From Leguminivora glycinivorella (lineage: Eukaryota; Arthropoda; Insecta; Lepidoptera; Tortricidae), in assembly GCF_023078275.1 (NCBI RefSeq), contig NC_062975.1, positions 8,717,141 to 8,781,140 on the forward strand: a stretch of 64,000 bases of DNA, written 5' to 3'. The notes under the pieces were generated by a model. It was not told the DNA's origin, ran no database searches, and saw nothing but the letters and a program-made list of their open reading frames with translations. Shown here in pieces: positions 1-12,214 of this stretch. The position numbers and the translations under genes were made by a program. Numbering within the stretch: position 1 is the stretch's first letter; each line of letters opens with the position of its first letter.

Positions 1-3000
1 ACCTAGAATTTTTCTTGCGTCGGATCTTTTAAGTTCTTATTATCATGCATAACTGCTAAGACCATTAGGCAAAGTGCCAATAGACAGGCTTATTGCAGAT
101 ACTCACCCCTAAGCTCGATTGAACATTTAAGAAGTTAAATATCGATGTAGATAACTGCAATAAAGGGTTCGGGAGCATTATATCTAATGGTGATTTTATA
201 GAAGAGCGGAAACGTTTAAGATTTTGAAATAAAAGTTACATTCGGATGGAAACCGCAGCAGTATTGCTGCTGCAGCGTTACTGCTACAAGACTGTCAATC
301 TCCTTGACAATGTTACGGATCGAACGTCATTATCTCGACAGCAATGTCGAAATGACAGCAAAGCAATTTCTCAAGGAAAATGAATCACATCTCCGCAAAA
401 CAGGGTTTCCGGTTCACTTGAACCTAAACTCAAATTACCCTATTGCACAATACAATATATGGTCAAAAACACATATACTCGTAAACACCTAAATTCAAAA
501 TAAACCAACACCAGAATACCTTAGTCCCAAAACACCCTAAAAACAAAACGAACTTATCTAATATCTTGATTATGTTACTCCCCGCATCACCTAAATGTCA
601 TAAGAGTTGAAACTCGGATCAAACTAATCCCATAATAGACTAATCCTACATTACACCTTTCTCTAAAGTCTTAAAACACGCTAGTATCAAAACAACCTAA
701 GTGCGTTTTCACATTATCCGATCCGATATCGGATATCGGACCGATATCCCATACATTACAGGCGCCATTTTGGATTTTTTCTATTGAAATCCTTCCGACA
801 TCCGATAAAATTAAAATTAATTAATTAAACCAATTATCGCAGGGTGCCTTTACTAAAGCTCCGGCTGTAAAAATTAGGACACAAGTATAATAATTGAAAA
901 ACCCTTTTGATATTGAAAATAATTAAAATGGCGTCTAAATAAGTTTTCTAGGGGAAGTATATAGGAGGTAAATAATTTAAGATTTTGTATATTTTATAAC
1001 ATTTATTTATAAAGAAAATTCGTGCCAAAATGTGTTTGTTCAGTTGGTTCTTAATTTAGTTACTTACTGCGCTAACCGTGTGCTGACCTATAATTCTCTT
1101 GTTCGACACCAATGAAATGTACAGAGCTCAGCGGGAAGCTAGGTCGCTTAAAAGGGTTCTAAGTAAATTTTCACACAAGTTATCTTAATTTTTAAATAGA
1201 AATTATACTACTAAAATACCTAGGTACCAGTTCTCAAAAATATTTGCTTGCTCTAAATTACTGACTATGAATTTAATCTAACTAACTTGCAGCTGACGCA
1301 GTTGCCCTGACCATTAGAAGGATAAATTGGACCGACCTCTAAGATGGTGAACCTTCGGGAAAGCTGTGGATGGTGGCACGGGACCTCCCGGGGAATGTTG
1401 GCTGCACTGCGGAGACTTTTCAACCCGGAACGCGTGCCACGTGGACACCGAGGCAAATGCGGCAGAGGCAGGCCATCCTCCAGCGAACAGGACCCCAAAA
1501 CTTGCGCCGGTCACAAGGATTTCAAAGAAGGACTTCCATAGTAGATTAGTATTTGAAGATTCAATATTTCAAATCCAATTATAATAATCATAATTAATGA
1601 TCAAATATCTTAATTTTAATTTATAATTATATGAGAATATGTGTTGACTTTATATTGTACTTACTGTGCAATAGGGTAATTTGAGTTTAGGTTAGGTTGA
1701 ACCGGAAACAAAACAGGTGTCTAATTTGCGCCGAAACTTGAACTTATTTACAAAGAAAGAACGCAACTGGAGATATTCGGAGAAGAGAATCAGTGAATGA
1801 ACTCGAATCTTATATTTTTACGATAAAAAATATACTGACAAATGTTTATAAAAATCATTATGGAAACATAATATTAATAAGTGGCGTGAATGTGGTGGGT
1901 ATAGGTGATCGATCGTCTCAATTCTTCTATTTATCGAGAGTTGCGCCCGTTCTCGGAAGCTGTAGAGGTCCGGTATAAATGACAAAATAATACTCCGTGG
2001 CGCTTACAAATCGCTGCTCCGTGCTTTGCCACCGGCGCGACGGACTCGCGCCAAAGAACAAGTATTACGGTAGACAAGCCATAGACGTCTACATGTGCTA
2101 ATAAATAATGCGAAAATAAAATACAGTAAACGTCCATAAAGAATGCATTTGCAAAAGACATTGAACGTCACATGAGCAAGAAAGAGACAACGCTCTACAA
2201 AGACGAAAAACCGATGTGCATTATTTATGGCCGTTTACTATACCTACTGGCCTCTAAGATAGCTAGGTTAAACCACAGAATACATATTAGTACAAGGTTA
2301 AACTTAAAATTTTCAAAATTTCAACTTTTGTGGGTACGTGTCAATGTGATGTGATAAAAATAACGATGGACTTTCTTAACGCCGGTACCTTACAACTAAT
2401 TTTACCAGATTATTGTAGAATTCCCATGGAGAACACCATAGAAAGTAGTGTTTTAAGTTACCAGAAATCCGATTGGAATTCTTCAGAGAATCAAGTACCT
2501 AAGCTAACTACCTAGATGCAGACTATTTTAGCACCAAGATAAGTACGCAGATGAAACCGAATAGTTAAATGTCCTTATTCAACAAGATATTCCTATTAGA
2601 ACATGTATGTAGGTAACTTGTCAAACTGTAGATTTGTCCCACAGAGTTGGTCTGTGATTTGTCCCCTCTGTGGGACTACTCTCCGGCCCCCCGCAAGCGC
2701 CCATCTGCCTCGTCCGACCCGCTCAATGCGCTCATCAATATCTCCTACGTGTCTTATGTTCTAGTAGCCGTGATAAACAGATATATACTATTACCAGTAT
2801 GCCAGATAAGATAACGGATTTAAAACTAGATTCTTTTGAAACCTAAAACTATTTTTAAAATAGCTAAAAAATACTTACATAGGTACACATCAATGTTAGA
2901 GAAAAATAAACATATATCCTTTGTATTTAGTGTAAAAGTTCTGATATTTAGATCCGTATTTTGCCGCTTTCAGCTACGTCTATTATTTGAGTCTTAGAGC

Positions 3001-4060
3001 GCAGCGTGGTGTTCCGGATCCGATCCCTTAATTTTACACTTAATATGCTGCGTATTTTGCATATGTGACTTTTTTTTTATTAATCTAGGTACATAAGCAA
3101 CCTGCATTTAGGTATCGGGACCCTAATACCTACACAATATGTTTTTTATAGACATTTTCTATTAATGGTCATTTCTTCTGAAAATCTGATATGATGTTGC
3201 TTGTTAGAAACTAAGCAGATACAAATTGTCTTCATCTTATAAGAAAATATCAACAAATGATCCTATTGGTTGTTCATATCGCGTCAAAAGACACTTTAAA
3301 AATAAGCAACTCTAGCAACCCTTACACCCCTTGAGCAACATCATATCGTTAAAAAATACGCTCCACGAAACAATCCCCAGCTCAGCAATAAGATTTTAGA
3401 GACTATTTAGGTTATCTTTAGTGTTACTGTGAGCCGGCGGCAACGTACAGTCAGTATTAAATATATATACGGATAAAGCACTAAAAATATGTATCCACAT
3501 CTTAACGTATAAGTAATAAAGTCCTGTATACATACTTTTGGTATTGTATCCGCATCTATATTTAGTATTTTGACTGTACAACATCGAAAGATGCAACGAA
3601 CCCTGTCTATGCCGTGTCTTTTAAGGATAATTGGAGAGTTTATAGCTTATGATAAATCTAAATGTCTGGAAAAACTACTTTTGGGTCGACGAAAGCGGAA
3701 TTATATTTAGATTTCAAAACAAAACGTGTATGTAAGTGAACATATTTGTTATGATACCTATATTTTTATAACTTTAAATGAGACATTTAATCTTTTAATG
3801 TATGTACGGCGGTCTAAGTAGTTACAGCGCACAGCTGCTAGTATGGCGCAATCACATAATGATTCATTAATTAATGACACCTACCTATATAGTTGTTATT
3901 GGTTATTGCTTCAAATGTGCGTACAAAAAATACGAATGTCAAGGTTGTCCATGGTCACAATTAGATTAGAATTTAGAAGCACCAACTTTGCAAATATTAT
4001 TGATGCTGCACTGCTCTAATGAAAATGTCAGAAAGTCTCTAGAAAAAAATCTATATCTTA
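1..4060. other. Intergenic, no gene recognised
   Basis: AT-rich sequence with only short chance reading frames. Two local features stand out: a MITE fragment at 699-806 (listed separately) and a GC-rich island at about 1340-1530 that is open in several frames on both strands. The island resembles no family I recognise and could be a decayed transposon or captured exon. Confidence 0.6.
699..806 (+). mobile_element. Truncated MITE, GTGCGTTTTCACATTATCCG family
   Basis: The left end carries the terminal repeat that begins GTGCGTTTTCACATTATCCG, followed by overlapping palindromes of GATATC/CCGATATCGG. The internal GCCATTTTGGAT and AAATCCTTCCGACATCCGAT blocks match the fuller copies at 26478-26731 and 32502-32772. 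The right terminal repeat is missing here. Confidence 0.7.
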
Positions 4061-4075
4061 GGAAGTAAATAACTT

Positions 4076-4520
4076 GAATCAGGATTTTTATTACACAGAA
4101 CAACGTCATCTTGTGTAAAGTCGCAGAATATACAATAGTAGAGAAGAAATAGGTTAATGTTCTAGTCAGAAGTCATTACCTCGACAAATATCTTAATAGC
4201 GCGATTCAGGATTTTTACTACTCAAGACAGCGCCATCTATTGCACACTTTAGCAATTAGACAACACATTTATAGGCTGGCGTCATTCTACCGAGAATAAT
4301 CTTAATATCGTGATTCAGGATTTTTACTACACGAGACAGCGCCATCTATGGATCACTGTAGTAACTAAGCTACAAATTTCTAGGCTGGGGTCATTATACC
4401 GAGAAAAATCTTAATAGCGCGTTTCAGGATTTTTATTACACCGCACAGCGACATCTAACTTTTAATTTGTCAACTAATGAATGCCGCACGACTTTCAGGA
4501 ATTTCACTACACGGAACTTT
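4076..4520. repeat. Tandem array, 109-bp unit
   Basis: Units begin near 4076, 4203, 4312 and 4421, with a partial fifth at about 4489. The phrase GATTCAGGATTTTTACTACAC followed by GACAGCGCCATCTAT recurs. The spacing is exactly 109 bases twice, while the first unit is longer (127). The block GCGCCATCTA also occurs elsewhere in the window (48.8 kb, and a related GGTGGCGCTAT at 63.2 kb), so the array probably grew from an interspersed repeat. Confidence 0.8.
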
Positions 4521-6242
4521 AGTGCCAACATTTAACGTGTTTACCCCTCCTCCAAGCCGTAAAAGTACAAGGTTTTTTTAAGAATAAATTTTATTCCAAT
4601 TCGATTCCCGCTTTCAAAACAAATTTGAAAGTGAATCTTATTGGTAAATATAACTAAATTCTACTATTACGTATGTAGTTGAAAGCTTACCTCTGTATGG
4701 TGCCGAGGTGTAGGTAGCGTTGGTACCATGGCATGGCGCCTAATGACCAGTTTCATGCTCCGTACGGAAGGCATATTAGGTACACCAGGATTTCTTCTTA
4801 CTGCGATTCGTAAAAAGTACCTTACACTGCACTGCACTACCAGTCACCATCGTCACTTCTTTCATCCGGGCGAAGTAGCAAATCTGTTAAAAATATAATA
4901 AAACTGCAGTCCTGATGAAAATCATATTAAAATAATGACGTTTGAGACACTGTAACACTGACAATCACATGGTTTCATGGAGAGAGCAGTATACGAGTTC
5001 CTCTACGATGGGTACAGGCCATGTATAAACGGAATACCGAATTTGAATTGCTTTGGGGACTGATTGGGAGTCTTTCTCGTTTACGTATTACCCTTACAAA
5101 GTTAATATGGCTTTATTTTAGGTGCAAATAAAGATGCCAGCTACAGATATTTTGGTGCTTCTGACCAAAGACAATCAAACATGACCTTCTTATTAATTTC
5201 TTAGCAGATATCTAAATGACAGTATACCTATAACAAGTATGACAGTGTACTTTCGAGTTGTTCGTTCGTTATTGTAGTAACAGTTCGCCTCATATTTTTC
5301 TAATAAGTCCATTATTGCTCATTAAAGTACTAAACTAGGAACAATAAACGTCCCGGTGGTCCTACCGCGAATACACGTGCCATAGTTATCACTTCACGCG
5401 CCCTTCGGTGTATCCGGGTCGGAGCACCCTCCACAGGAGCACAGTGAGTAAACAATACGGTGGGAACAATTAATAGATTAGTGGATAAGCGGTGGTCGTA
5501 GGTCCTTTTCTTTTTTTTTGCTATTCAACGTTGTGCTTTCGTGGGTATAGTTTTCGAATCTTTGTGAATATTTCAGTAGTTACCAACGCGTGGAAGTGAT
5601 ACGTATCGTATGGTATTGTTGGGAACCTGCCTAAAAACAGAACGTACTCCCAACTGCTCTCGTATCCGTGTGCTCGTTTGCCTCCTATACTATAAAAAAC
5701 GTGAGATTTTTTAATGTAAGTATATTAAATTGTACCGACGACTCTTTAAAAGGGTAACAAATATAATATTTCATTTTTTAACGTTATGAAAGATAACCTT
5801 TGTTTAACAAATGTTCTTTCAACATCCTTTATCGCGTTCGTCACGATAATTCAACTAGGTACAGGCAATTAAAAATTGCTTCTCCATCCGCTGGACCCCA
5901 AAAAAGCAAAGTATCAAAATCCCGGTGGTCTGGCCACCGGGCGCAGCGCGTGCCTCCATTTAGCCACTCCAGCGCACTCCAGGATCAGTTCCGAAGAGCA
6001 CTTCCGGACATCGCTACGGAGCAGCTGCGTAGCACGCTTCGAGTGTCGCATTGTTTTACTGCGCGCATTGTGGTGGTCTCTGGGTGGGTATTCTGTACAA
6101 CTGAGCGTTGACGAGTCTGCAAACCAGTAGCCTAAGATCTCGAGTAAACAACTACCTACCCAATACGACAGTACTGGTTTCTCGAGTTTCTTGATCAATG
6201 AGAATTGAAGTTTATGTTTGACATCTCGATCGACATATCGTT
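4521..6242. other. Intergenic; short SINE/LINE tail at 5635-5700
   Basis: No gene seen. The end of a common lepidopteran interspersed repeat, reading GCTCGTTTGCCTCCTATACT followed by an A-rich tail, lies at about 5670-5700. Related tails are at 20830-20910 and 49165-49270. Confidence 0.5.
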
Positions 6243-7149
6243 TTAGGGTTCCGTACCAAAAAGGCACAAAAGGAACCCTTATGGTGCGACTCTGTCCGTC
6301 TGTCACATTTCTAAATACCTATCTCGAGAACTACTTATGCTAGCAACTTAAAATTTGGAACAATTATGAACATTGTTAACCTCTACAAAATTAAAGCATT
6401 ATTATTTTTATTTATTAATTTGAACTATACAAAATTGCCAAAATGAAAGGGGGGCAAATTGTAAATGTCAAGTAACTAGGTCAAGTGGGGTATCGTTAGA
6501 AAGAGCTCAAATTGTACATATCAAAACTATTTTTTGTAATTTTTTTTTGTTGTGAAAAAAAAAAAGAATTATGAAAAAAAGGTTATGAAAAATATCGTCC
6601 GCCCCCCGCCTTATCTCCGAAGTTTACCAACATAAATTTATGAAATTTTCTTCAAACATGGCTATTGCACGGTATTGTACCTGTATTTTTTAACAAAATA
6701 ACAATAAAATTACCTGCTTTCAAATAGAGGCAAAATGGTTAAAATCGGTTCACGCAATAATCAATTATTCCATAAAAATCATCTTCCATACTAGCTCGCG
6801 CACATTAGTTTACTCAATTTGCCGATAGATGTCGCTGTACGTTGAACGCTCATTTCCTACATCTCGTTTTTCCTGATATAATGAGGTCGGTTCAGGAGCG
6901 TCCTTGCGACATGTCGTAAGTCGTAAACTATTGAAGTCAAATAGTCTTGATTTTATTTGGACGTTGTCTAACAATAAAATTGTATATTAAAATATTACTT
7001 GTTATGTAAGGAAATTGAGTCTTGAGACTCTTGAGGGATTTAGTCAAATCTGTAGAGTTCTATGAATAACATTTTGATGATTCAACTATTGAAATTTGTA
7101 CGGAACTCTCGGTGAGCGAGTCCGACTCGCACTTGACCGGTTTTTTTTA
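6243..7149 (+). mobile_element. LINE-like nonautonomous element
   Basis: The left end reads TTTAGGGTTCCGTACC with a GTCCGTCTGTCAC block about 45 bases in. The right end reads CGAGTCCGACTCGCACTTGACCGG followed by a T run. Both ends recur in the window: the left end in reverse at about 32400-32500, and the right end at about 33790-33840. I recall this pair of ends as typical of a very common lepidopteran non-LTR repeat, probably RTE-like. No reverse transcriptase survives here, so the clade is an inference. Confidence 0.55.
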
Positions 7150-7619
7150 TTGGTTTGTTATATGTGTAGATTTTTTAATTCATTTCAGCAATGATTAGCT
7201 ACTTTCACATGTTATGTTCTCTTAATCATCATGCAATTAAATTATATTAAAACGTGGTGGCTTAACTGAAGTCTACCACACATATACCTACTTACACTCA
7301 GCCAGGTACTCCCAAGCAAAAGCCTTATTACCTCGGAAATTCTCATTTCTGCACGAGTACCAAACGAAACCACACAACATAGTCCATCAACTGTCCGAAA
7401 CGAGAATTTATGCCAGTTAGAACGTAGTTTCCTAATTATCTTGATTCTACTGCGCGGTGCAATCCAGAAGTTTGCAACACAAACAGAGGCAGTAAATTAG
7501 CAAGTACTTCAAAAAGCGCAATAAATATCCTAGCGAGCGTGGATGGCACCAAGACAATAGTAGGCGATGACAAAAGATGCCAGTGTCTTAAGAAGGGAGA
7601 AGAGGCGACTGAGACAGTA

Positions 7620-7900
7620 AGAGCGGTTTCGCACTACGTCCGATCCGAATCCGATACGAATCCGTGAAAATAAGATCCATCATAGAACAGTTTCCAGGGT
7701 GGCTAATCCGTGAAAACGAAACGAAGCGCTAGTAGATCCATCATAGAACGGCGTATCGCTTTCGTTTGGCGTCGGATCAAGAATCAAGAACAACTATTTT
7801 TATGGCACTTTACGCACTACATCCGATCTCCGCCGTCATCCGATTTCTGTCTCGTTGTTCCGTGTTTTTGTCTCGTAAAGGAACACCACTGCAGAATAGC
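7620..7900. repeat. Repeat with CGATCCGAATCCGATACGAATCCG blocks
   Basis: The phrases ATAAGATCCATCATAGAACAG and GTAGATCCATCATAGAACGG repeat about 55 bases apart. GCACTACGTCCGATCCG and GCACTACATCCGATCTCC flank the segment. It looks like a decayed MITE adjoining the next element. Confidence 0.4.
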
Positions 7901-7932
7901 TACAAAAATGATCCAAAGTCGGTCCTGGGTAC

Positions 7933-8076
7933 GTAGCCGAATGGCACAAACGCTCACGAAACGAAACGCTCGTAGATATCTATCTTTATCGCTCTTGCGG
8001 ATTGGCGCGACAGAGCCAGACTACCTTTCGCGGAATTTCGTTTTCGTTTCGCGTCGCAGAAATGCCATTCGGCTAC
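7933..8076. mobile_element. Foldback MITE, GTAGCCGAATGGCA termini
   Basis: The left end GTAGCCGAATGGCACAAACG and right end TGCCATTCGGCTAC are inverted repeats enclosing about 115 bases. Two further family members lie head to head at 20069-20388 with the same termini and the same TATCGCTCTTGCG and GGCGCGACAGAGC interior. Confidence 0.8.
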
Positions 8077-8432
8077 GGCTTTAACTATCAATGTGTCACT
8101 TTTCAAATACATTATACCGTGAATTGTAGGACGAATATGTGAATTCCATTCCAAACCCATCCCTCTTCCGCCCCTGCGGTAACGGGCGTCCGAATTTACT
8201 GCGTCTCTCGCCAACAGACTTTCCGTAAGTAAACCTACCTACTGAAAGCCACTATCTTACGGTTATAAATCACATTATCATTTGTGGGTGTCTAAAAGGG
8301 TTAAGTTTCTTTGCAGAGTCATTTTTGCGACTACGAACAGTCGAACATATGGGGATGAAAAATGAAAATATGTAGGTACCTATCTGAAAACTGGCTATTG
8401 AAAATATTCTGAAAGCGATACCTACACTAAGG

Positions 8433-10210
8433 TCAGTGTGGAGAAGACCGTCTACCCGGAAAGACCGTCTATTGACTATAACTTTTGTGTTTATATATCT
8501 ACGCCTCTCAGACCTCCGGAGGTATACCAGTTTTTCGCCCTTAATCCCAGTTGGCCTTCAATACCTATCTCTAGGACGAACACTAGTTAACATAAAAATT
8601 GATTCGTGTTTCGAACTCGAACATCGAGTTCAACATGGTTCTGCAAAAAATTAAAATAAAATAGAAGCAGTCGGAATATTTGTATATTGTGTATGTAACG
8701 TAGTCATTTAATAACCGTTCTTTCTGACTAGTACTATTAATCTACTGAAAACGCGCTCAATTTCTAGTTTTATGTTCTGAAATATGTAACTTAGAAATTG
8801 TGCCTACTCAGAAAGTCCGGCATAAAAGAGAAAGGCAAGACCGGCATATGATAAACAAGGAGTTGCCAACCTTTTTTAGGCTTTATTGGAAATAAGTCGA
8901 GTGTAAACAATATCAATATATAAGTACGTTTTTGGCTTATGATAGTTGTACCATTTTTGATTTTAACTTCGAAATACAGTTTTGATAATGATTCGTATGG
9001 TGTTACAAAAATCATTCGAAAGTATTAAGTAAAAAAAATATATGTGACATAGTTGTGAAGAATGATAAGAGGTGAAGAGAAGTAAGCCTACACTGCATTA
9101 TTCATCATCGTATTTAAGTTGGTAGAATTATCGTAAGTTCTACCCGTTTTTTATTATTTTTGTTTAAGTATAATTATGTAGATTGTGCAACATGCGACGA
9201 CAAATATCTCCAAAGAGAGTAGGATTTCAAGTTAGTCATTATTTTTATGATCAGCGTTACCCAACAGGGACCGTATGGGTACCCTTTAAAACGGTTTTGA
9301 CCGACTATTTTACGGCTACCCGACCGTTAATTGACATTGCTGACTGTCACTTTGACATAAAAGTGGTCATGGGTGTGGTGAAATACGTTTGTGGGGGTGC
9401 TGACTTCAAAATGAATGACCAATTGGAAATCTGACATTGCTGACTGTCACTTTGACATAAAAGTAGTCATGGGTGTGGTCAAATAGGTTCTCGGGGGTGC
9501 TGATTCCAAAATTAATAACCAATCTGGAATCTGACATTGCTGCCTGTCACTTGACACAAAAGTGGTCATGGGTGTCGTCAAATAGGGCTTTGGGGGTGCT
9601 GACTTCAAAATTAATGACCAATTGGAAATCTGACATTGCTGACTGTCACTTTGACCTAAAAGTTGTCATGGGTCAACGGGTCATGGGTCAGGGTGTCATG
9701 GGTCAATTATCGTGACTACATTGGATTCGCAGGTGTTCGTTGGAAAAACAGTATTATGCAATATCTGAACCTGAAAAGAAAAGGTTATGAACCCCATCTA
9801 CAGGACATATGCCGGTCTTGCCTTATAAATAGAAAAATGCTTATATGTTCAAAATTTTAACGTTATTTTATTAATTATCTAGCACATTCTGCTCTGTTAT
9901 TACGTAAAATAACAATGATCATGATTTTGGAACCTAGTCTTATATGAAATTACGCGACAACAAGCACTAGACGGTCTTTCCGTGCTCATCGCGGGAGGAC
10001 GGTCAACCCGCCGACTCCGCCGAGCCTTAAAAAATGTGATTTTTATCACTTAAAAGTACTTTAATTCACCAAAATGTTGTAAAAGCTTTGTAAAATATAA
10101 TATTTGCTATCTCATAGGACCATGCGCATAACGCCAGACTACATTAATTATAGAGTTTTATCTACTCAAACTTTAATTCAAATAAACTATGCCGGTCTTG
10201 CCCGCACTGA
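8433..10210 (+). mobile_element. DNA transposon family C, copy 1 (nonautonomous)
   Basis: The termini are TCAGTGTGGAGAAGACCG at the left and the inverse of TCAGTGCGGGCAAGACCGGC at the right. AAGACCG and its complement recur inside both ends as subterminal repeats. A related copy sits inside the cuticle gene at 12672-15843 in opposite orientation. They share an internal 74-codon frame (8791-9015, minus, here) and a segment ending near 9860. The interior here is partly replaced by a 100-bp satellite (9331-9715). No transposase is recognised. I could not establish a target-site duplication, so the superfamily is open. Confidence 0.7.
9331..9715. repeat. 100-bp satellite inside transposon copy 1
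   Basis: Units start near 9331, 9431, 9531 and 9631. Each begins with TGACATTGCTGACTGTCACTT and contains GTGGTCATGGGTGT and GGGGGTGCTGA. The last unit dissolves into short repeats of GGGTCATGGGTCA. The corresponding place in copy 2 (13170-14285) lacks the array, so it is specific to this insertion or its lineage. Confidence 0.85.
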
Positions 10211-12214
10211 CCTTAATTAGACATACTTACATTGTTTATTAATCACCATATTATTAATTAAAAGAGAAATGTTTTCTAACACACTGGTAACAGTGATAAC
10301 TTCATATACTACAACATTTCGCAGTTTTGTCTGTAAAATTTTCACCGTCCTAGATTTACTAATTTAAGGTTTGATTGGTTCGAAGCTGACTGTAGCTCCA
10401 ATAGCGTATTTTTTTGTTTACCTACGTTCTATTTTATCTTGGCATTACCTACTGAAGAATTTTTATCTGTAAAAGTTTAATAGATATGTGCAGAATAAGA
10501 TAGACTTTGACTTCAGACTTTGCGAAAATCCGAGAACAATAACTATACCTACACTCCACAAAAAAAGAAAGCCCGAAACCACGTTGTCCATTGAGAACAA
10601 ACGAGATCCGAAGCATAACCTTCCATTACTTACAAGCTTCTTTGTAAAAAGAAATAAGTAAAAACCGTCTCCGTAAACAGAGGGGGGGGGGGGTCGTTTG
10701 AAGTCCGACCCGGGTGGGTCACAGGGGGGTTGAAGATGTTATCTCGTGTCCAACTGCCTCCGACAGATAGCGTGTGTGAGGGATGAATTTTAATATAGAA
10801 TTAGTTGAGGTTTACGGTCAGTGGACGTAAATTGAAAGGTTAAAGTTATGCGCACGTCCCGTGGTTATGACGGCTAATTGCAGGCGTGTTGCGTAGTTTA
10901 ATTTTGTGGATTTGTTCAAATTATTTTCTTGTGTTTGATGTAATCACAAATAGCTTAGGCAGCGTTCCCACTTAAGCGTCGCGTGTCTCGGGGCGCGCAA
11001 CGGACGTCCGCGCCATGCCGCCTGAATGTAATTCAAAAAACGTCTCCTCAGTACATTTTGTATAGGAAGGACGTAAGGCGCGCCCTAGGCGGCGTGGCGG
11101 CGGCGTGGCGCGCGCCGCTTGGCGGTTTGGCGCTTGGTTTTTTGAATTACATTCAGGCGGCGTGGCGCGGACGTCCGTTCCGCACCTCAGGACATGCGTC
11201 TCTTAGATGTGGCCGGTCCCGTGTAATGTATTGGACCCCATACATTTCACGACTTCTCTTTCCGAACAAACTCTTAGTACGTTACCTCCTTACTTAACTC
11301 AGATCACTATAGATTTAGATGCAATCAAATAGTATTAGCTGCGTCCTTCACGGAGAGAAACAAGTTCTGAAAACTTATCAACTTTCCAAATACCTGCTTT
11401 ATTTTCAGCATAATAGCTTCAGTAAGTATTAAATAAAAGTACGGCATGATACTATTATGGTAGGTAACTATCGACAATACATCTCTTCAAATCGTTAAAT
11501 TACCTTTACAAAAGTGTCGAACATTAAAATATTACGTATAAATACTTTTCGATATAATGTTTTTTTTTTGCTGAAATGCCATTAAAATAAACCTCCAATC
11601 CAACTTTACTTCAGGCCTTCCCAAACAAAGCCTGCTGTCGTCGACAAAAATTAAGCGGGAATTATCAAGTTTACCCTGAAAAATGTGCAGGCATGGTGGG
11701 TCGATACCGTCCCCGCCCCGCAGGTGCGACGAGATAATCCAAGATGGCCGCCGAGATAGGACGTGACGTCACAGCGCAGCCCGCCCCGCGCCCCCGGCGC
11801 ATCCTCAAGGCCTCTCGCCACCCTCCTTAGATCCTTTCAGAAATCCGCTGAGTACCGTCAGCAGACGCAAATCTTGCGAGCAACATTTTGCAATATTGAA
11901 CTGAAGCTGATCAGTAGTAATACGATATGGCAGCCTTCTTCCCGCCTTCTTCCTACAAGAAGAAGACTTCAAATATAAGCATAAGCATAGTTCAACAGTA
12001 CAGGAGTAGACAACACTCCTTGTTTAGTGTCGAACACTTTTTTGGGGTAATCACTACCTACGTTTTTTTATGTCTTTATCCCCTTATTTCCTAATAAATT
12101 TGTAGTAGAAGCAATCGTATCTCCTTTTTCAACAATCTCTATAAACTGCGCTAGTGTCAAAACCCAAATTGTAAAATGAAACAAACCAAAGTCTTTACAT
12201 AAGGACTATATCTT
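10211..12214. other. Intergenic; foldback element and GC-rich islands
   Basis: No gene recognised. There is a run of 13 G at about 10682, a foldback element at 10995-11184 (separate entry) and a GC-rich island at about 11690-11830 with a TGACGTCA (CRE-like) octamer near 11765. Confidence 0.5.
10995..11184. mobile_element. Foldback MITE with GC-rich arms
   Basis: The left arm, ending CCTGAATGTAATTCAAAAAAC, is matched by the inverse at about 11137-11184. Both arms contain GGACGTCCG and GCGCCACGCCG-like blocks. The flanks (GCAGCGTTCCCACTTAAGCG at about 10960) suggest that the full element is longer, to about 11225. Confidence 0.7.

Noticed and set aside
1265..1541. Exon in the GC-rich island near 1.4 kb
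   Set aside because: Open frames exist on both strands but none has a recognisable motif or consistent splice sites.
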